In this document: in pieces, positions 4,126 to 12,963 of the stretch | Layout of the letters: each line of letters opens with the position of its first letter | Position numbering within the stretch: the first letter of the stretch is position 1 | IMG/VR virus record: IMGVR_UViG_3300032308_001183 | Location: 1-21,173 of that record | DNA from: a virus | Direction: 5' to 3' (one strand) | Length of the DNA stretch: 21,173 bases | Position numbers and translations under genes: made by a program | Notes under the pieces: generated by a model | What the model saw: only the letters and a program-made list of their open reading frames with translations | The model's database searches: none | What the model was told of the DNA's origin: nothing

Positions 4126-6662
4126 CCAATTTTTATACTAACGTTCAATGTATTGGAAACAATATTCTCTTTCGAGGAATCGTAAACGGAAAGAGAGTAT
4201 GTAAAAAAATTGAGTATCAACCTAAACTGTACGAACCCGTAAACAAAGTCACAAAGTTTACGGGTTTGTATGGTGAATATCTTCATGAATTTAAATTTGA
4301 TTCTATTCGTGATGCAAGAGATTATGTAAAACGAAATGAAGATGTAGACAATAAGAAAGTTTACGGTAATACAAGATTTGAATATACTTTCATTGCTGAC
4401 ACTCATCCTAAAGAAGTCGAGTGGGACCAATCAAAAATTTCTATTGCAACGATAGACATTGAAGTTGGTTCAGAAAACGGATTTCCTGACCCCTATGACG
4501 CAACAGAAGCAATTACAGCAATCACCTTGAAGTTCATGGGTGGTATGACTTTTGTTTTTGGTTGTGGTGACTATAAGACAGATAGAGGAGCAATTACATA
4601 TATCAAGTGCAGAGACGAATGGACTCTCTGCAAGAAGTTTCTTGAAATCTGGACTTCTCGTTATCCCGATATCATCACCGGATGGAATATCAAGTTCTTT
4701 GACTTTCCATATCTAGTTAATCGATTCAAGAGAATTCTTGGGGAGAAAGATGCAAAGACTCTTTCTCCTTGGAATTATATTTCTGAACGTAAAGCAGTTC
4801 TCATGGCAAAGGATCATATTGTTTATGATATGGTCGGTGTTGCAATGCTTGATTATATCGAACTGTATCGAAAGTATGCTCCCGGTGGTGCATCACAAGA
4901 ATCATATAAACTCGACAGTATTGCAAGTGTAGAACTTGGCAAGAACAAAATTGCATATGAAGAATATGATTCTCTACATCAACTCTATCGACTAAATTAT
5001 CAAAAGTTTATCGAATATAATATTCGTGACGTTGAACTTGTAGAGGAACTAGAAGACAAGTTGAAACTGATTGAATTGGCATTGACTCTTGCATACGATA
5101 GCAAAACAAATTACGATGATGTTTTCGCACAAGTTCGTATGTGGGACACTCTAATCTATAATCATTTGAAGAACGATAATATTATCGTTCCTCCTCGAAT
5201 GGAGAATAGCAAGAATGAAGCATATGAAGGTGCGTATGTTAAAGACCCCCAAGTTGGTAAGCACGATTGGATTGCATCTTTTGACTTGAACAGTCTATAT
5301 CCTCATTTGATTATGCAATACAATATCTCTCCTGAGACTCTTGTTGAGAAAGAAGATTACACTACTGAAATGAGAGATTTGTCAAATTCTGCAAGTGTTA
5401 ATAGTCTTCTCAGCAAAAAACTTGATACCAGTATTTTGTCTAATCTTAAAATGACGATTACTCCCAATGCCGAATTCTTCAGAACTGACATTCAAGGTTT
5501 TCTTCCGAAGATGATGGAGAAAATGTATGAGGATAGAAAGGTCTATAAGAAAAAAGCATTGACAGCAAAGCAAGAACTAGAAAAAGAAACCGACAAGAAG
5601 AAACGGTTTGAAATTGAAAAGAGAATTGCTAGATATAATAACCTACAACTAGCAAAGAAAGTATGTCTGAACTCCGCTTATGGTGCTTTGGGTAATGAGT
5701 TCTTTCGTTTCTTTGATGTGAGACAAGCATCAGCAATTACATTAGCGGGTCAACTTTCTATTCGTTGGATTGAAAAGAAACTCAACGAATATATGAACAA
5801 TCTTCTTGGTGAAAAGAATGAAGACTATGTTATTGCATCGGATACAGATTCGATATATCTCAAGCTTGGTCCGCTTGTTCATAAGGTGCATACGGAGACA
5901 ACAAATACTGACAAAGTTATCGCCTTCATGGATAAGGTCTGTGAATCTAAAATTCAACCTTTCATTGATGAGAGTTATCAGGAACTTGCTGACTATGTAA
6001 ATGCATATGACCAAAAGATGCAGATGAAACGTGAAGCACTTGCGAACAAAGGCATCTGGACAGCAAAGAAACGATACATTCTAAACGTATATAATAATGA
6101 AGGTATTCAATATTCAGAACCCAAAATGAAAGTTATGGGTCTTGAAATGGTGAAGTCTTCAACTCCCATGCCGATTCGTGAGATGATGGAAAAGTCTGTT
6201 GACATTATGATGAAAGGCACAGAAGAAGAACTTCACAAATATATTGCAGAATCTAAAGAGAAGTTTAAGAACTTGCCACCAGAGGAAATCTCATTCCCCA
6301 GAGGTATTCGTGGTATTGGCAAGTATTCTGATGCAGTAACGTTGTATACCAAAGGTACACCCATTCACGTTAAGGGTGCAATCATATATAATAATGCAAT
6401 CAAAAACAAAGGTCTCAATAAAAAATATCCATTCATCAATGAAGGCGAGAAGATTAAGTTTTCTTATCTGAAGATGCCTAATCCTTTCAAAGAGACCGTC
6501 ATATCTTTTCCAGTAAGACTGCCTAAAGAATTTGACCTAGAGAAATATATCGATTATGATATGCAGTTCGAAAAAGCATTTGTAGAACCAGTAAAAGTTA
6601 TTTCAGACTGTATTGGTTGGACTTTAGAAAAACAAAGTTCCCTTGAAGATTTTTTTGCGTGA
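4122..6662 (+). CDS. 43: Family B replicative DNA polymerase (T4 gp43-like)
   Basis: An 846-residue polymerase (T4 gp43 has 898). The 3'-5' exonuclease motifs are present: Exo I TIDIEVG with Asp112/Glu114, Exo II GWNIKFFDFPYL with Asp194, and Exo III YNIRDVEL with Asp303. The polymerase motifs are complete: motif A ASFDLNSLYP with Asp388, motif B KKVCLNSAYG (512-521), and motif C SDTDS with Asp574 and Asp576. The C-terminus SSLEDFFA has the form of the terminal sliding-clamp-binding peptide of T4-type polymerases. It should replicate the phage genome at the fork with clamp and loader, whose genes are not in the window. There is no frameshift, intein or intron. UvsX follows after nine bases. 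Confidence 0.98.
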   Translation: MTNFYTNVQCIGNNILFRGIVNGKRVCKKIEYQPKLYEPVNKVTKFTGLYGEYLHEFKFDSIRDARDYVKRNEDVDNKKVYGNTRFEYTFIADTHPKEVEWDQSKISIATIDIEVGSENGFPDPYDATEAITAITLKFMGGMTFVFGCGDYKTDRGAITYIKCRDEWTLCKKFLEIWTSRYPDIITGWNIKFFDFPYLVNRFKRILGEKDAKTLSPWNYISERKAVLMAKDHIVYDMVGVAMLDYIELYRKYAPGGASQESYKLDSIASVELGKNKIAYEEYDSLHQLYRLNYQKFIEYNIRDVELVEELEDKLKLIELALTLAYDSKTNYDDVFAQVRMWDTLIYNHLKNDNIIVPPRMENSKNEAYEGAYVKDPQVGKHDWIASFDLNSLYPHLIMQYNISPETLVEKEDYTTEMRDLSNSASVNSLLSKKLDTSILSNLKMTITPNAEFFRTDIQGFLPKMMEKMYEDRKVYKKKALTAKQELEKETDKKKRFEIEKRIARYNNLQLAKKVCLNSAYGALGNEFFRFFDVRQASAITLAGQLSIRWIEKKLNEYMNNLLGEKNEDYVIASDTDSIYLKLGPLVHKVHTETTNTDKVIAFMDKVCESKIQPFIDESYQELADYVNAYDQKMQMKREALANKGIWTAKKRYILNVYNNEGIQYSEPKMKVMGLEMVKSSTPMPIREMMEKSVDIMMKGTEEELHKYIAESKEKFKNLPPEEISFPRGIRGIGKYSDAVTLYTKGTPIHVKGAIIYNNAIKNKGLNKKYPFINEGEKIKFSYLKMPNPFKETVISFPVRLPKEFDLEKYIDYDMQFEKAFVEPVKVISDCIGWTLEKQSSLEDFFA

Positions 6663-6670
6663 GGTAAAAC

Positions 6671-7732
6671 ATGAGTATTCTTGATAAACTGAAGAAAAAT
6701 AGCAGCATTAAAGAAACTGAGATTCTGTCTAAATCTAAGTTGTTTAGTAACAAGGATATGATTCCCACATCTATTCCTATCATCAATGTTGCACTATCTG
6801 GTCGTATCGATGGTGGTCTAACTCCTGGTCTCACGATGTGGGCAGGACCATCAAAGCATTTCAAAACTTCATTTTCACTATTGATGGCGAAGTCATATCT
6901 TGACAAGTATCAAGATGCAGCATTGCTATTCTATGATTCTGAATTTGGTACTCCACAAAAGTATTTTGAATCTTTTGGTATTGATACTAACCGAGTTCTT
7001 CATACTCCGATTACCGACATTGAACAATTGAAGTTTGATATTATGAGTCAGATGCAACAGATTGAACGAGGAGAAAGAGTCATTATCATTATCGATTCTA
7101 TCGGCAATCTAGCATCGAAGAAAGAAGTTGACGATGCACTAGAAGGCAAGTCTGTTGCTGATATGTCAAGAGCAAAGCAACTCAAGTCTTTGTTCCGTAT
7201 GGTGACTCCACACTTGACTCTCAAAGATATTCCAATGGTTGTTGTCAATCACACATACAAAGAAATTGGTTTGTATCCAAAAGATATTGTTGGTGGTGGT
7301 ACTGGATCATATTATTCGGCAGACAATATTTACATCATTGGTCGTCAGCAAGAAAAAGAAGGAACTGACGTTGTTGGATATAACTTCATCATCAATGTTG
7401 AAAAGTCTCGTTATGTAAAAGAAAAGTCAAAGATTCCTGTTACTGTATCGTTTGAAGGAGGTATCAGTAAGTGGTCTGGTCTACTTGAACTTGCACTAGA
7501 ATCTGGACATATTGTTAAACCAAGCAATGGTTGGTATTCTAAAGTTAATAGTGATGGTGTTATTGAAGAAAAGAAATATCGTATCAAAGAAGTTGACACC
7601 AAAGATTTTTGGTTGCCTATTATTCAGCAAAAGACATTTAGAGACTTTATCGAAAAGAAATACTTGATTGCATCTGGTGATATTATTTCTGACGATGAAA
7701 TTCATAACGCATTTGAGGAGACAGAAGCATGA
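6671..7732 (+). CDS. uvsX: UvsX RecA-like recombinase
   Basis: A 353-residue RecA-family strand-exchange protein of the T4 UvsX type. Walker A is GPSKHFKT (59-66), corresponding to the GPSKxFKT/S form of UvsX rather than bacterial RecA's GPESSGKT. A conserved acidic strand YDSEFG (88-93) is followed by Walker B VIIIIDSIG with Asp142. VVVNHTY and the VGGGTGSYYSADNI segment match the L1/L2 DNA-binding region. It drives recombination-dependent replication and repair by loading on gp32-covered single strands. A GAGGT ribosome site precedes the ATG. The stop overlaps the next start as ATGA. The order 43, uvsX, small gene, 41 matches T4-like phages. Confidence 0.97.
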   Translation: MSILDKLKKNSSIKETEILSKSKLFSNKDMIPTSIPIINVALSGRIDGGLTPGLTMWAGPSKHFKTSFSLLMAKSYLDKYQDAALLFYDSEFGTPQKYFESFGIDTNRVLHTPITDIEQLKFDIMSQMQQIERGERVIIIIDSIGNLASKKEVDDALEGKSVADMSRAKQLKSLFRMVTPHLTLKDIPMVVVNHTYKEIGLYPKDIVGGGTGSYYSADNIYIIGRQQEKEGTDVVGYNFIINVEKSRYVKEKSKIPVTVSFEGGISKWSGLLELALESGHIVKPSNGWYSKVNSDGVIEEKKYRIKEVDTKDFWLPIIQQKTFRDFIEKKYLIASGDIISDDEIHNAFEETEA

Positions 7733-8046
7733 TAGAAGGAGTTGATTACTGCTATATTTTTCCAGACAATGATAAAGAAAGTATTCATATTAGATTACTA
7801 TCTGGTCAATATGAGGGAGTTGTCTACAAATATGGTAAGGTAGGAGTAGTGGAAGAAGATGACAAAGCATATTTACAATTTAATTATGATGTGATAGAAT
7901 CATCAATCGAAGGTATTGAAGAAGATACGAATTTTAAAAATGCTATTGGTGACTTGTTGACTCATTTGATGACGAAACAATTGAATAACGAAGGAAGTGT
8001 TGATGAAGATAGAACAGATTATTTTGAGGAACCTGATTCACAATGA
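7729..8046 (+). CDS. Small acidic protein in the gp40 position (possible head vertex assembly chaperone)
   Basis: A 105-residue acidic protein, probably mainly beta in its first two thirds (YCYIFPD, IHIRLLSGQYEGVVYKYGKV, YLQFNYDVIE). A helical part follows (NFKNAIGDLLTHLMTKQL) and the C-terminal tail is rich in Asp and Glu. In T4 the gene between uvsX and 41 is gene 40 (114 residues), which helps assemble the head vertex. The position, size and coupling here are the same. I see no motif that proves homology, so the role is positional inference. It overlaps uvsX by ATGA and the helicase by 44 bases. Confidence 0.6.
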   Translation: MIEGVDYCYIFPDNDKESIHIRLLSGQYEGVVYKYGKVGVVEEDDKAYLQFNYDVIESSIEGIEEDTNFKNAIGDLLTHLMTKQLNNEGSVDEDRTDYFEEPDSQ

Positions 8047-9397
8047 AGACTATTTGCGAAAGGTTCTTCCATTTCTAAAATCTGAATATTTTACTGATAG
8101 AACAGAGAAAGTAATATTTGATGAGATCCAGAAGTTTACGAATGATTACAATGATCCGCCACCGATTGAAGCATTATCACTTGCCGTCAGAGAAAAGAAA
8201 AATCTTACAGACGATGAAGTACAGAAATGCGAAGATTGCATTAAAGAGTTACATAAAACTGAGCAATCAGATTCTTCTTGGCTCATCGACAAGACAGAAA
8301 TTTTCTGCCAAGAGAAGGCAATCTATCTTGCGGTCCTTAATTCAATATCAATTCTTGACGGCAAAGACAAGACGCAAGAAAAAGGTGCGATTCCCAAGAT
8401 TCTTTCTGACGCGTTGGCAGTAAGTTTTGACAATTCTGTTGGGCATGATTATCTTGAAAACTCAGATGAACGATACGAATTCTATCATCGTAAAGAAGCA
8501 AGAATTCCATTTGACCTAGAATACTTCAATAAGATTACTAAAGGCGGTTTACCATCAAAGACTTTGAATGTTGCACTTGCAGGTACTGGTGTTGGTAAGT
8601 CATTGTTCATGTGTCATGTTGCAGCAGGATGTATGACACAAGGAAAGAATGTTTTGTATATCACTCTTGAAATGGCAGAAGAGAAGATTGCAGAACGTAT
8701 TGATGCAAATCTTTTGAATGTTACTGTTGATGAATTGATTGAACTTCCTAAGGATATGTATGATAAGAAAGTCAATCGTGTCCGTAAGATGACCACAGGC
8801 AAACTTATCATCAAAGAATATCCAACCGCAACTGCATCCGCAACTCACTTCAGGACATTGTTGAATGAACTTAATCTCAAACGTAATTTTACTCCTGACA
8901 TTATTTTTATCGATTATCTCAATATCTGTTGCTCTTCTCGTATTAAAGCAGGAGCAAATGTTAACTCATACACCTATGTCAAAGCAATTGCAGAAGAACT
9001 TAGAGGTCTTGCGGTCGAGTTTAATGTGCCGATTGTTTCTGCTACCCAAACTACCCGGTCAGGATTTACAAACAGCGATCCTGGACTTGAAGACACATCC
9101 GAATCGTTCGGTCTTCCTGCAACAGCAGATTTGATGTTTGCATTGATTACATCAGACGAACTTGAAGAACTTGGACAACTAATGGTCAAACAATTGAAGA
9201 ATCGATATTCTGACCCAACAGCAAACAAGAGATTCGTTATTGGTGTTGACAGAGCAAAGATGCGACTATATGATGTTGAACAATCTGCACAAGAAGGAAT
9301 CGTTGATTCTAATCAAGACGATAAGCCATTAAATACATTTGGTAATCGTGAGATTCAAAGCAAATTTAAAAAGAACTTTAGTGGATTTAAAGTATGA
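8003..9397 (+). CDS. 41: Replicative DNA helicase (T4 gp41/DnaB family)
   Basis: A 464-residue DnaB-type hexameric helicase (T4 gp41 has 475). The N-terminal domain (to about 150) is followed by the RecA-like motor. Walker A is AGTGVGKS ending near residue 200, the catalytic Glu is in YITLEM (about 223), and Walker B is IIFIDYLNI with Asp near 304. The conserved ATQTTRSG is the H3 sensor region, and an NRYSDPTANKRFVIGVDRAKMRLYD segment (shown in parts: NRYSDPT, GVDRAKMRLYD) resembles other phage gp41 proteins. I chose ATG 8003 because AAGGAAG (7991-7997) lies five bases ahead; a GTG at 7997 would add two residues. It unwinds DNA at the fork and recruits primase. The stop overlaps the next start as ATGA. 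Confidence 0.95.
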   Translation: MKIEQIILRNLIHNEDYLRKVLPFLKSEYFTDRTEKVIFDEIQKFTNDYNDPPPIEALSLAVREKKNLTDDEVQKCEDCIKELHKTEQSDSSWLIDKTEIFCQEKAIYLAVLNSISILDGKDKTQEKGAIPKILSDALAVSFDNSVGHDYLENSDERYEFYHRKEARIPFDLEYFNKITKGGLPSKTLNVALAGTGVGKSLFMCHVAAGCMTQGKNVLYITLEMAEEKIAERIDANLLNVTVDELIELPKDMYDKKVNRVRKMTTGKLIIKEYPTATASATHFRTLLNELNLKRNFTPDIIFIDYLNICCSSRIKAGANVNSYTYVKAIAEELRGLAVEFNVPIVSATQTTRSGFTNSDPGLEDTSESFGLPATADLMFALITSDELEELGQLMVKQLKNRYSDPTANKRFVIGVDRAKMRLYDVEQSAQEGIVDSNQDDKPLNTFGNREIQSKFKKNFSGFKV

Positions 9398-10659
9398 TTG
9401 ATTTTGCGTCATATTGCAATAATGGAGGACCGCCTTTAATCTCCAAAGCAATGTGGAAAGAACTCAACGAAAAGTATTCAAAAGAACAAATTCGAAAAGA
9501 GTTATCGCAATATATTATCAATAATAAACCTACATTTCCATTTCAAGTGACAACTTATCGTGAAATGCAGGACAATTTTCTGTCTCTGTTGAGAACAGAT
9601 TTGAGAAGTTATTTTCTTACTCACGATGAAGTTAAAGATAAAGTAATCGAAAAGTTTGATGATTACACATACTCATATGAGAAATATGGTATGGGTGTAA
9701 TTCAAAACGGACATTCATATAACGATTGCTCAAATTACTTTCATCGTGATTTAAGATATCGTTGTGGTGGTTGGTCTTTTGAATCTCCTTATGATAGATG
9801 GACAAAAGGAATTGATTTAGAACAACTACTGTCTCCTCTTTGGAGAATGAACAATGATGAGTTGAGTATTAGTAGTTACAATGCAGCATTTCGTCTGGGT
9901 GCTTATGTTGCGACTCAATTCAAACCTCATGTTGCAAAATGTCTGTACTTGTTGACAAATGCAAATGTCATATTAGATACATCGTGCGGTTGGGGAGATA
10001 GACTTGCTGCTTTCTTTGCAACACCAAATGCAACAGAATATTATGGATGCGATCCTAATCCAGAAACGTTTGAACGATACAAAAAGCAATGTATCGAATA
10101 TAGTAAACTGCTAGAAGGCGGTGAGAAATTTGTCATTACAGAAAAGACTAATCTATTTAAATTTGAATCTCCAAGAAAGACAATTATCATACAGAGAAAA
10201 CCAGCAGAAGACATGGATTGGAGTTTAATTCCTGAAGTGGATTGTGCGTTTACATCTCCTCCATACTTTGCTACAGAAAAATATGCAACAGGTTCTGGTA
10301 ATGAAGAAGAACAATCTTGGTCGAGGTATGATACATATGAAAAGTGGAGAGATAATTTTTATCTTCATGTAGCAGAAAAAACTATGAGTAAATTATCATC
10401 GAATGGATGTATGATGATAAATATTATGGACCCAAAGATAAAAAACAAACGATATCGGGCATCGGATGATTTAATTGAAAGATTTAAAGATAAATTTGTT
10501 GGTCAAATAGGTATGCGTATAGTTCAAAGACCAAAAGATATTGGTGATGAACTTGATATATTTATGACTAAGATGTATGTTGAACCTATTTGGTGTTTTG
10601 GTAATGTGCTTAGCTTCGAACACTATTTTAATAGAGGAACATTAGAAGAATTCTTCTAA
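9394..10659 (+). CDS. SPPY-type DNA methyltransferase (N4-cytosine or N6-adenine)
   Basis: A 421-residue protein with the two hallmarks of amino-group DNA methyltransferases in the order I then IV. The SAM-binding motif ILDTSCGWGDR is at about 193-203, with the acidic strand YYGCDPNPETF after it. The catalytic TSPPYF is at 287-292. TSPPY is most often found in N4-cytosine enzymes, but N6-adenine cannot be excluded. The N-terminal 180 residues contain no motif I recognise and may hold target recognition or oligomerisation. The C-terminus reads GTLEEFF, like the clamp-binding tail of the polymerase in this window. It is coupled to the helicase by ATGA, so it is expressed with replication genes. 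Likely roles are protection from host restriction or regulatory marking. Confidence 0.85.
   Translation: MIDFASYCNNGGPPLISKAMWKELNEKYSKEQIRKELSQYIINNKPTFPFQVTTYREMQDNFLSLLRTDLRSYFLTHDEVKDKVIEKFDDYTYSYEKYGMGVIQNGHSYNDCSNYFHRDLRYRCGGWSFESPYDRWTKGIDLEQLLSPLWRMNNDELSISSYNAAFRLGAYVATQFKPHVAKCLYLLTNANVILDTSCGWGDRLAAFFATPNATEYYGCDPNPETFERYKKQCIEYSKLLEGGEKFVITEKTNLFKFESPRKTIIIQRKPAEDMDWSLIPEVDCAFTSPPYFATEKYATGSGNEEEQSWSRYDTYEKWRDNFYLHVAEKTMSKLSSNGCMMINIMDPKIKNKRYRASDDLIERFKDKFVGQIGMRIVQRPKDIGDELDIFMTKMYVEPIWCFGNVLSFEHYFNRGTLEEFF
10642..10659. repeat. Perfect 18-bp palindrome at methyltransferase stop
   Basis: TTAGAAGAATTCTTCTAA reads the same on both strands. It encodes Leu-Glu-Glu-Phe-Phe-stop, the putative clamp-binding tail, and is followed by the ribosome site of the next gene. 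As RNA it would give at most a tight, AT-rich hairpin with no U-tract. It may be a by-product of the protein sequence rather than a site. Confidence 0.6.
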
Positions 10660-10666
10660 GGAAAAA

Positions 10667-12238
10667 ATGACAACAATAACACCACAAACATTAATTTCTG
10701 CCTTAGAAAAAATTGGGATAAAACAATATCCTAGTAGTACAGACCCATATTTGACGTATGATAGTGAAACAAATAAAAATAACTTCATACTTTCTTTGCC
10801 TGAAGTTCATCCGTACAAAGGAAAAAGAAAAGAATATTTGCAAGAAATTGCAGAAAAATTACAAAAAGTAAAAATACCGGCAGAATATAGAAAAAAAGAA
10901 AAACCGAACGAGTCTTCTCAGGGTAGTATAAAATTTCCCAATTCTAAAATTATAATAGAAGCAAAATTCACAAAGACCGGCCTGAAACCTAGTGATGTTT
11001 CTCCATCGATAACGAATGCTTGGATGAAACCAGAAGATATGGTTAAGAATGTGAAGAAGTATATACAGACAATCGATTTGGATGTCAAACAAAAAGAACA
11101 AATAGAAAAATTTTTAGATGACACTATTGGGTCAACAACTAAAACAGTAGAAGTCAATGGTGAAGTTTTAGTTCCTGCCGAGTTCTTTGAAATTCTTTCT
11201 GCTATAAAAATGGCAGTATTGTTGAGAGCAAACGACAGTAGATTGAAAGAAGTCTTAAATTGTGAACATTTAAGATTCAATAAGTCTTCTCCTTTGAAAA
11301 TATATATTCCACAGAAAGCAAATTATCCATTGACGGATTATGAGATATCATATTTGCCTGAAACTAAAGTATCTTTAGACAAACAACCAACATTCAAAAT
11401 TAGTGTGAAATCTAAAGTTAAAAGTGCAAAAGCAAATACAGTAAAATTTAAAGATTTGTTTACTAGCACCGGAGACGTAAAGAATTGGTTTAGCACGATT
11501 AATAGTGCAGACAGAATGGAAGAACTTGGTCCTGCAACAGTAGCATCAATTGCAATGAAGTTTTACCAGAGAGGCGAAGGCCAAAAGAAAATGGACAGAG
11601 TTGTTATTGCGTCTGCTGGAGAATACTATGGTAAAGTAAAACTACTATTTGGTATTTTTGCCACACTCACAATCATAAAGATGCCTGCTCTATATTCTAA
11701 AGTGTCTGCATCAATTAAGCAAAAATACGAAATAAAAGGAACAAACGGAACAAGAAAACTCAACGATAAAGAAATTAAAGAATTCGCAGATGCATTAGAT
11801 TATGTATATAAAAAATTAAAATATGGTTCTTATAATATGAGTACAAAATTAGAATCATTATTTGATGATAAGGTTGAAAGCAAAAAGAAATATAATCTAC
11901 TAAAAAATATTATATCAACAAATAAAAAATCAAGAACTGGACTTGTAGAAATAGATATTAAGAATCTCGTTCTGATTTGCGAGTCGGTATTGGAACTAAC
12001 AAGCAGAAAAACATCAGCTGCAAAATTTAATTATTTTAGAATGTTTTACGATAAAGTTCTTCTACAGAAAAAGATAGCATATGCTGTCACATCAAAAGAG
12101 AAAAAAGGAACTTCTAACTCCGAAAAAACAGTTATTAAATTTTCATTTTATACCAATATTAATTGGAAACAAGAATATAGTGATTGGATTGCATTAAGAA
12201 GTAAAGATGAAAAGGATATGATTGGACTAGACGTTTAA
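10667..12238 (+). CDS. Unrecognised 523-residue lysine-rich protein
   Basis: I do not recognise this protein. It has 523 residues, is very rich in Lys and Ser, and has no signal peptide or membrane segment. The N-terminal part has SLPEVHPYKGKRKEYLQEIA and then FPNSKIIIEAKF (90-101), where a hydrophobic strand ends in Glu98-Ala-Lys100. This (E-x-K) resembles the catalytic strand of PD-(D/E)xK nucleases, but I cannot find the matching upstream Asp. The centre has TFKISVKSKVKSAKANTVKF, a block with a similar strand-lysine form. The C-terminal half is mostly helical. It follows the methyltransferase after seven bases with an AAGGA site, so the two are probably co-translated. Codon use is strikingly AT-rich (AAA, ATA, AAT), more so than the replication genes. 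A restriction or DNA-processing partner is one possibility. Confidence 0.75.
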   Translation: MTTITPQTLISALEKIGIKQYPSSTDPYLTYDSETNKNNFILSLPEVHPYKGKRKEYLQEIAEKLQKVKIPAEYRKKEKPNESSQGSIKFPNSKIIIEAKFTKTGLKPSDVSPSITNAWMKPEDMVKNVKKYIQTIDLDVKQKEQIEKFLDDTIGSTTKTVEVNGEVLVPAEFFEILSAIKMAVLLRANDSRLKEVLNCEHLRFNKSSPLKIYIPQKANYPLTDYEISYLPETKVSLDKQPTFKISVKSKVKSAKANTVKFKDLFTSTGDVKNWFSTINSADRMEELGPATVASIAMKFYQRGEGQKKMDRVVIASAGEYYGKVKLLFGIFATLTIIKMPALYSKVSASIKQKYEIKGTNGTRKLNDKEIKEFADALDYVYKKLKYGSYNMSTKLESLFDDKVESKKKYNLLKNIISTNKKSRTGLVEIDIKNLVLICESVLELTSRKTSAAKFNYFRMFYDKVLLQKKIAYAVTSKEKKGTSNSEKTVIKFSFYTNINWKQEYSDWIALRSKDEKDMIGLDV

Positions 12239-12249
12239 AGGATAATATT

Positions 12250-12963
12250 ATGTCTGCTGTTGTTATTATACCCACCACAGGTGTTAATGAATCACGAAAA
12301 GCAATTGAAAGTGTTTTGTCTCAAACGTATCCTACAACATGTTATGTTGTCTGTGACGGACAGAAATTTGAAGGTAATGTCAGAGTAATCGTTAGTGATT
12401 ATCTGGGAAATAAAAATCTAAAAGTTTGCTATTTGCCTGTGAACGTTGGTGCAAATGGATTCTATGGTCATAGAGTATATGCAGCATTCTCTCACTTGGT
12501 AAATGAAGACTATGTTTTCTTTCTAGACCAAGATTGTTGGTTTGATGATAATCACGTTGAAGAATGCGTGAATAATATAAAGAAAAATAATCTACAATGG
12601 ACACATTCGTTGAGAAAGATTTATGACAAAGAAGATAATTATCTTTGCAATGACGATTGTGAAAGTTTAGGTAAGTGGCAAGCATGGACAAAAGTTAATC
12701 ATATAGACACAAACAGCTATTGCATTCCTAGAGAAATCATGATAAAATTAGCATCAGTATGGCATGGTGGTTGGGGGCAAGATAGAGTATTTTTATCTGT
12801 AATCGCACAACACTTTCCTAAGTTTGATTGTACTGGTCTATATACATGTAATTATAGAGTAGATGGAAATCAAGGTTCTGTTAATAAAGAATTCTTTGAT
12901 AAAGGTAATGCTATAATGAAACAACAATATAATGGAGAATTCCCATGGCAGAAAAGAATTTAA
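12250..12963 (+). CDS. Family 2-like glycosyltransferase (GT-A fold)
   Basis: A 237-residue protein starting the glycan module. The N-terminus SAVVIIPTTGVNESRKAIES, followed by VLSQTY, is the nucleotide-binding start of GT2 enzymes. The strand YVFFLDQDCWFDDNH (88-102) carries the DxD-type metal and nucleotide-sugar site (Asp93-Gln-Asp95). The acceptor part is short and includes WHGGWGQDRVF, with the acidic residue expected near the catalytic base. AAGGAT lies six bases before the ATG. It should transfer a sugar in the cytoplasm; donor and acceptor are not predictable. The end overlaps the next gene by 19 bases. Confidence 0.8.
   Translation: MSAVVIIPTTGVNESRKAIESVLSQTYPTTCYVVCDGQKFEGNVRVIVSDYLGNKNLKVCYLPVNVGANGFYGHRVYAAFSHLVNEDYVFFLDQDCWFDDNHVEECVNNIKKNNLQWTHSLRKIYDKEDNYLCNDDCESLGKWQAWTKVNHIDTNSYCIPREIMIKLASVWHGGWGQDRVFLSVIAQHFPKFDCTGLYTCNYRVDGNQGSVNKEFFDKGNAIMKQQYNGEFPWQKRI

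Noticed and set aside
6598-6906. Minus-strand frame spanning the polymerase/uvsX junction
   Set aside because: It covers the conserved Walker A region of uvsX on the opposite strand and has no ribosome site or recognisable domain.
8118-8423. Second + strand open frame inside the gp41 gene, and similar frames at 4738, 5806 and 8865
   Set aside because: They lie wholly within conserved, motif-verified genes in another frame, with compositions typical of shadow frames.
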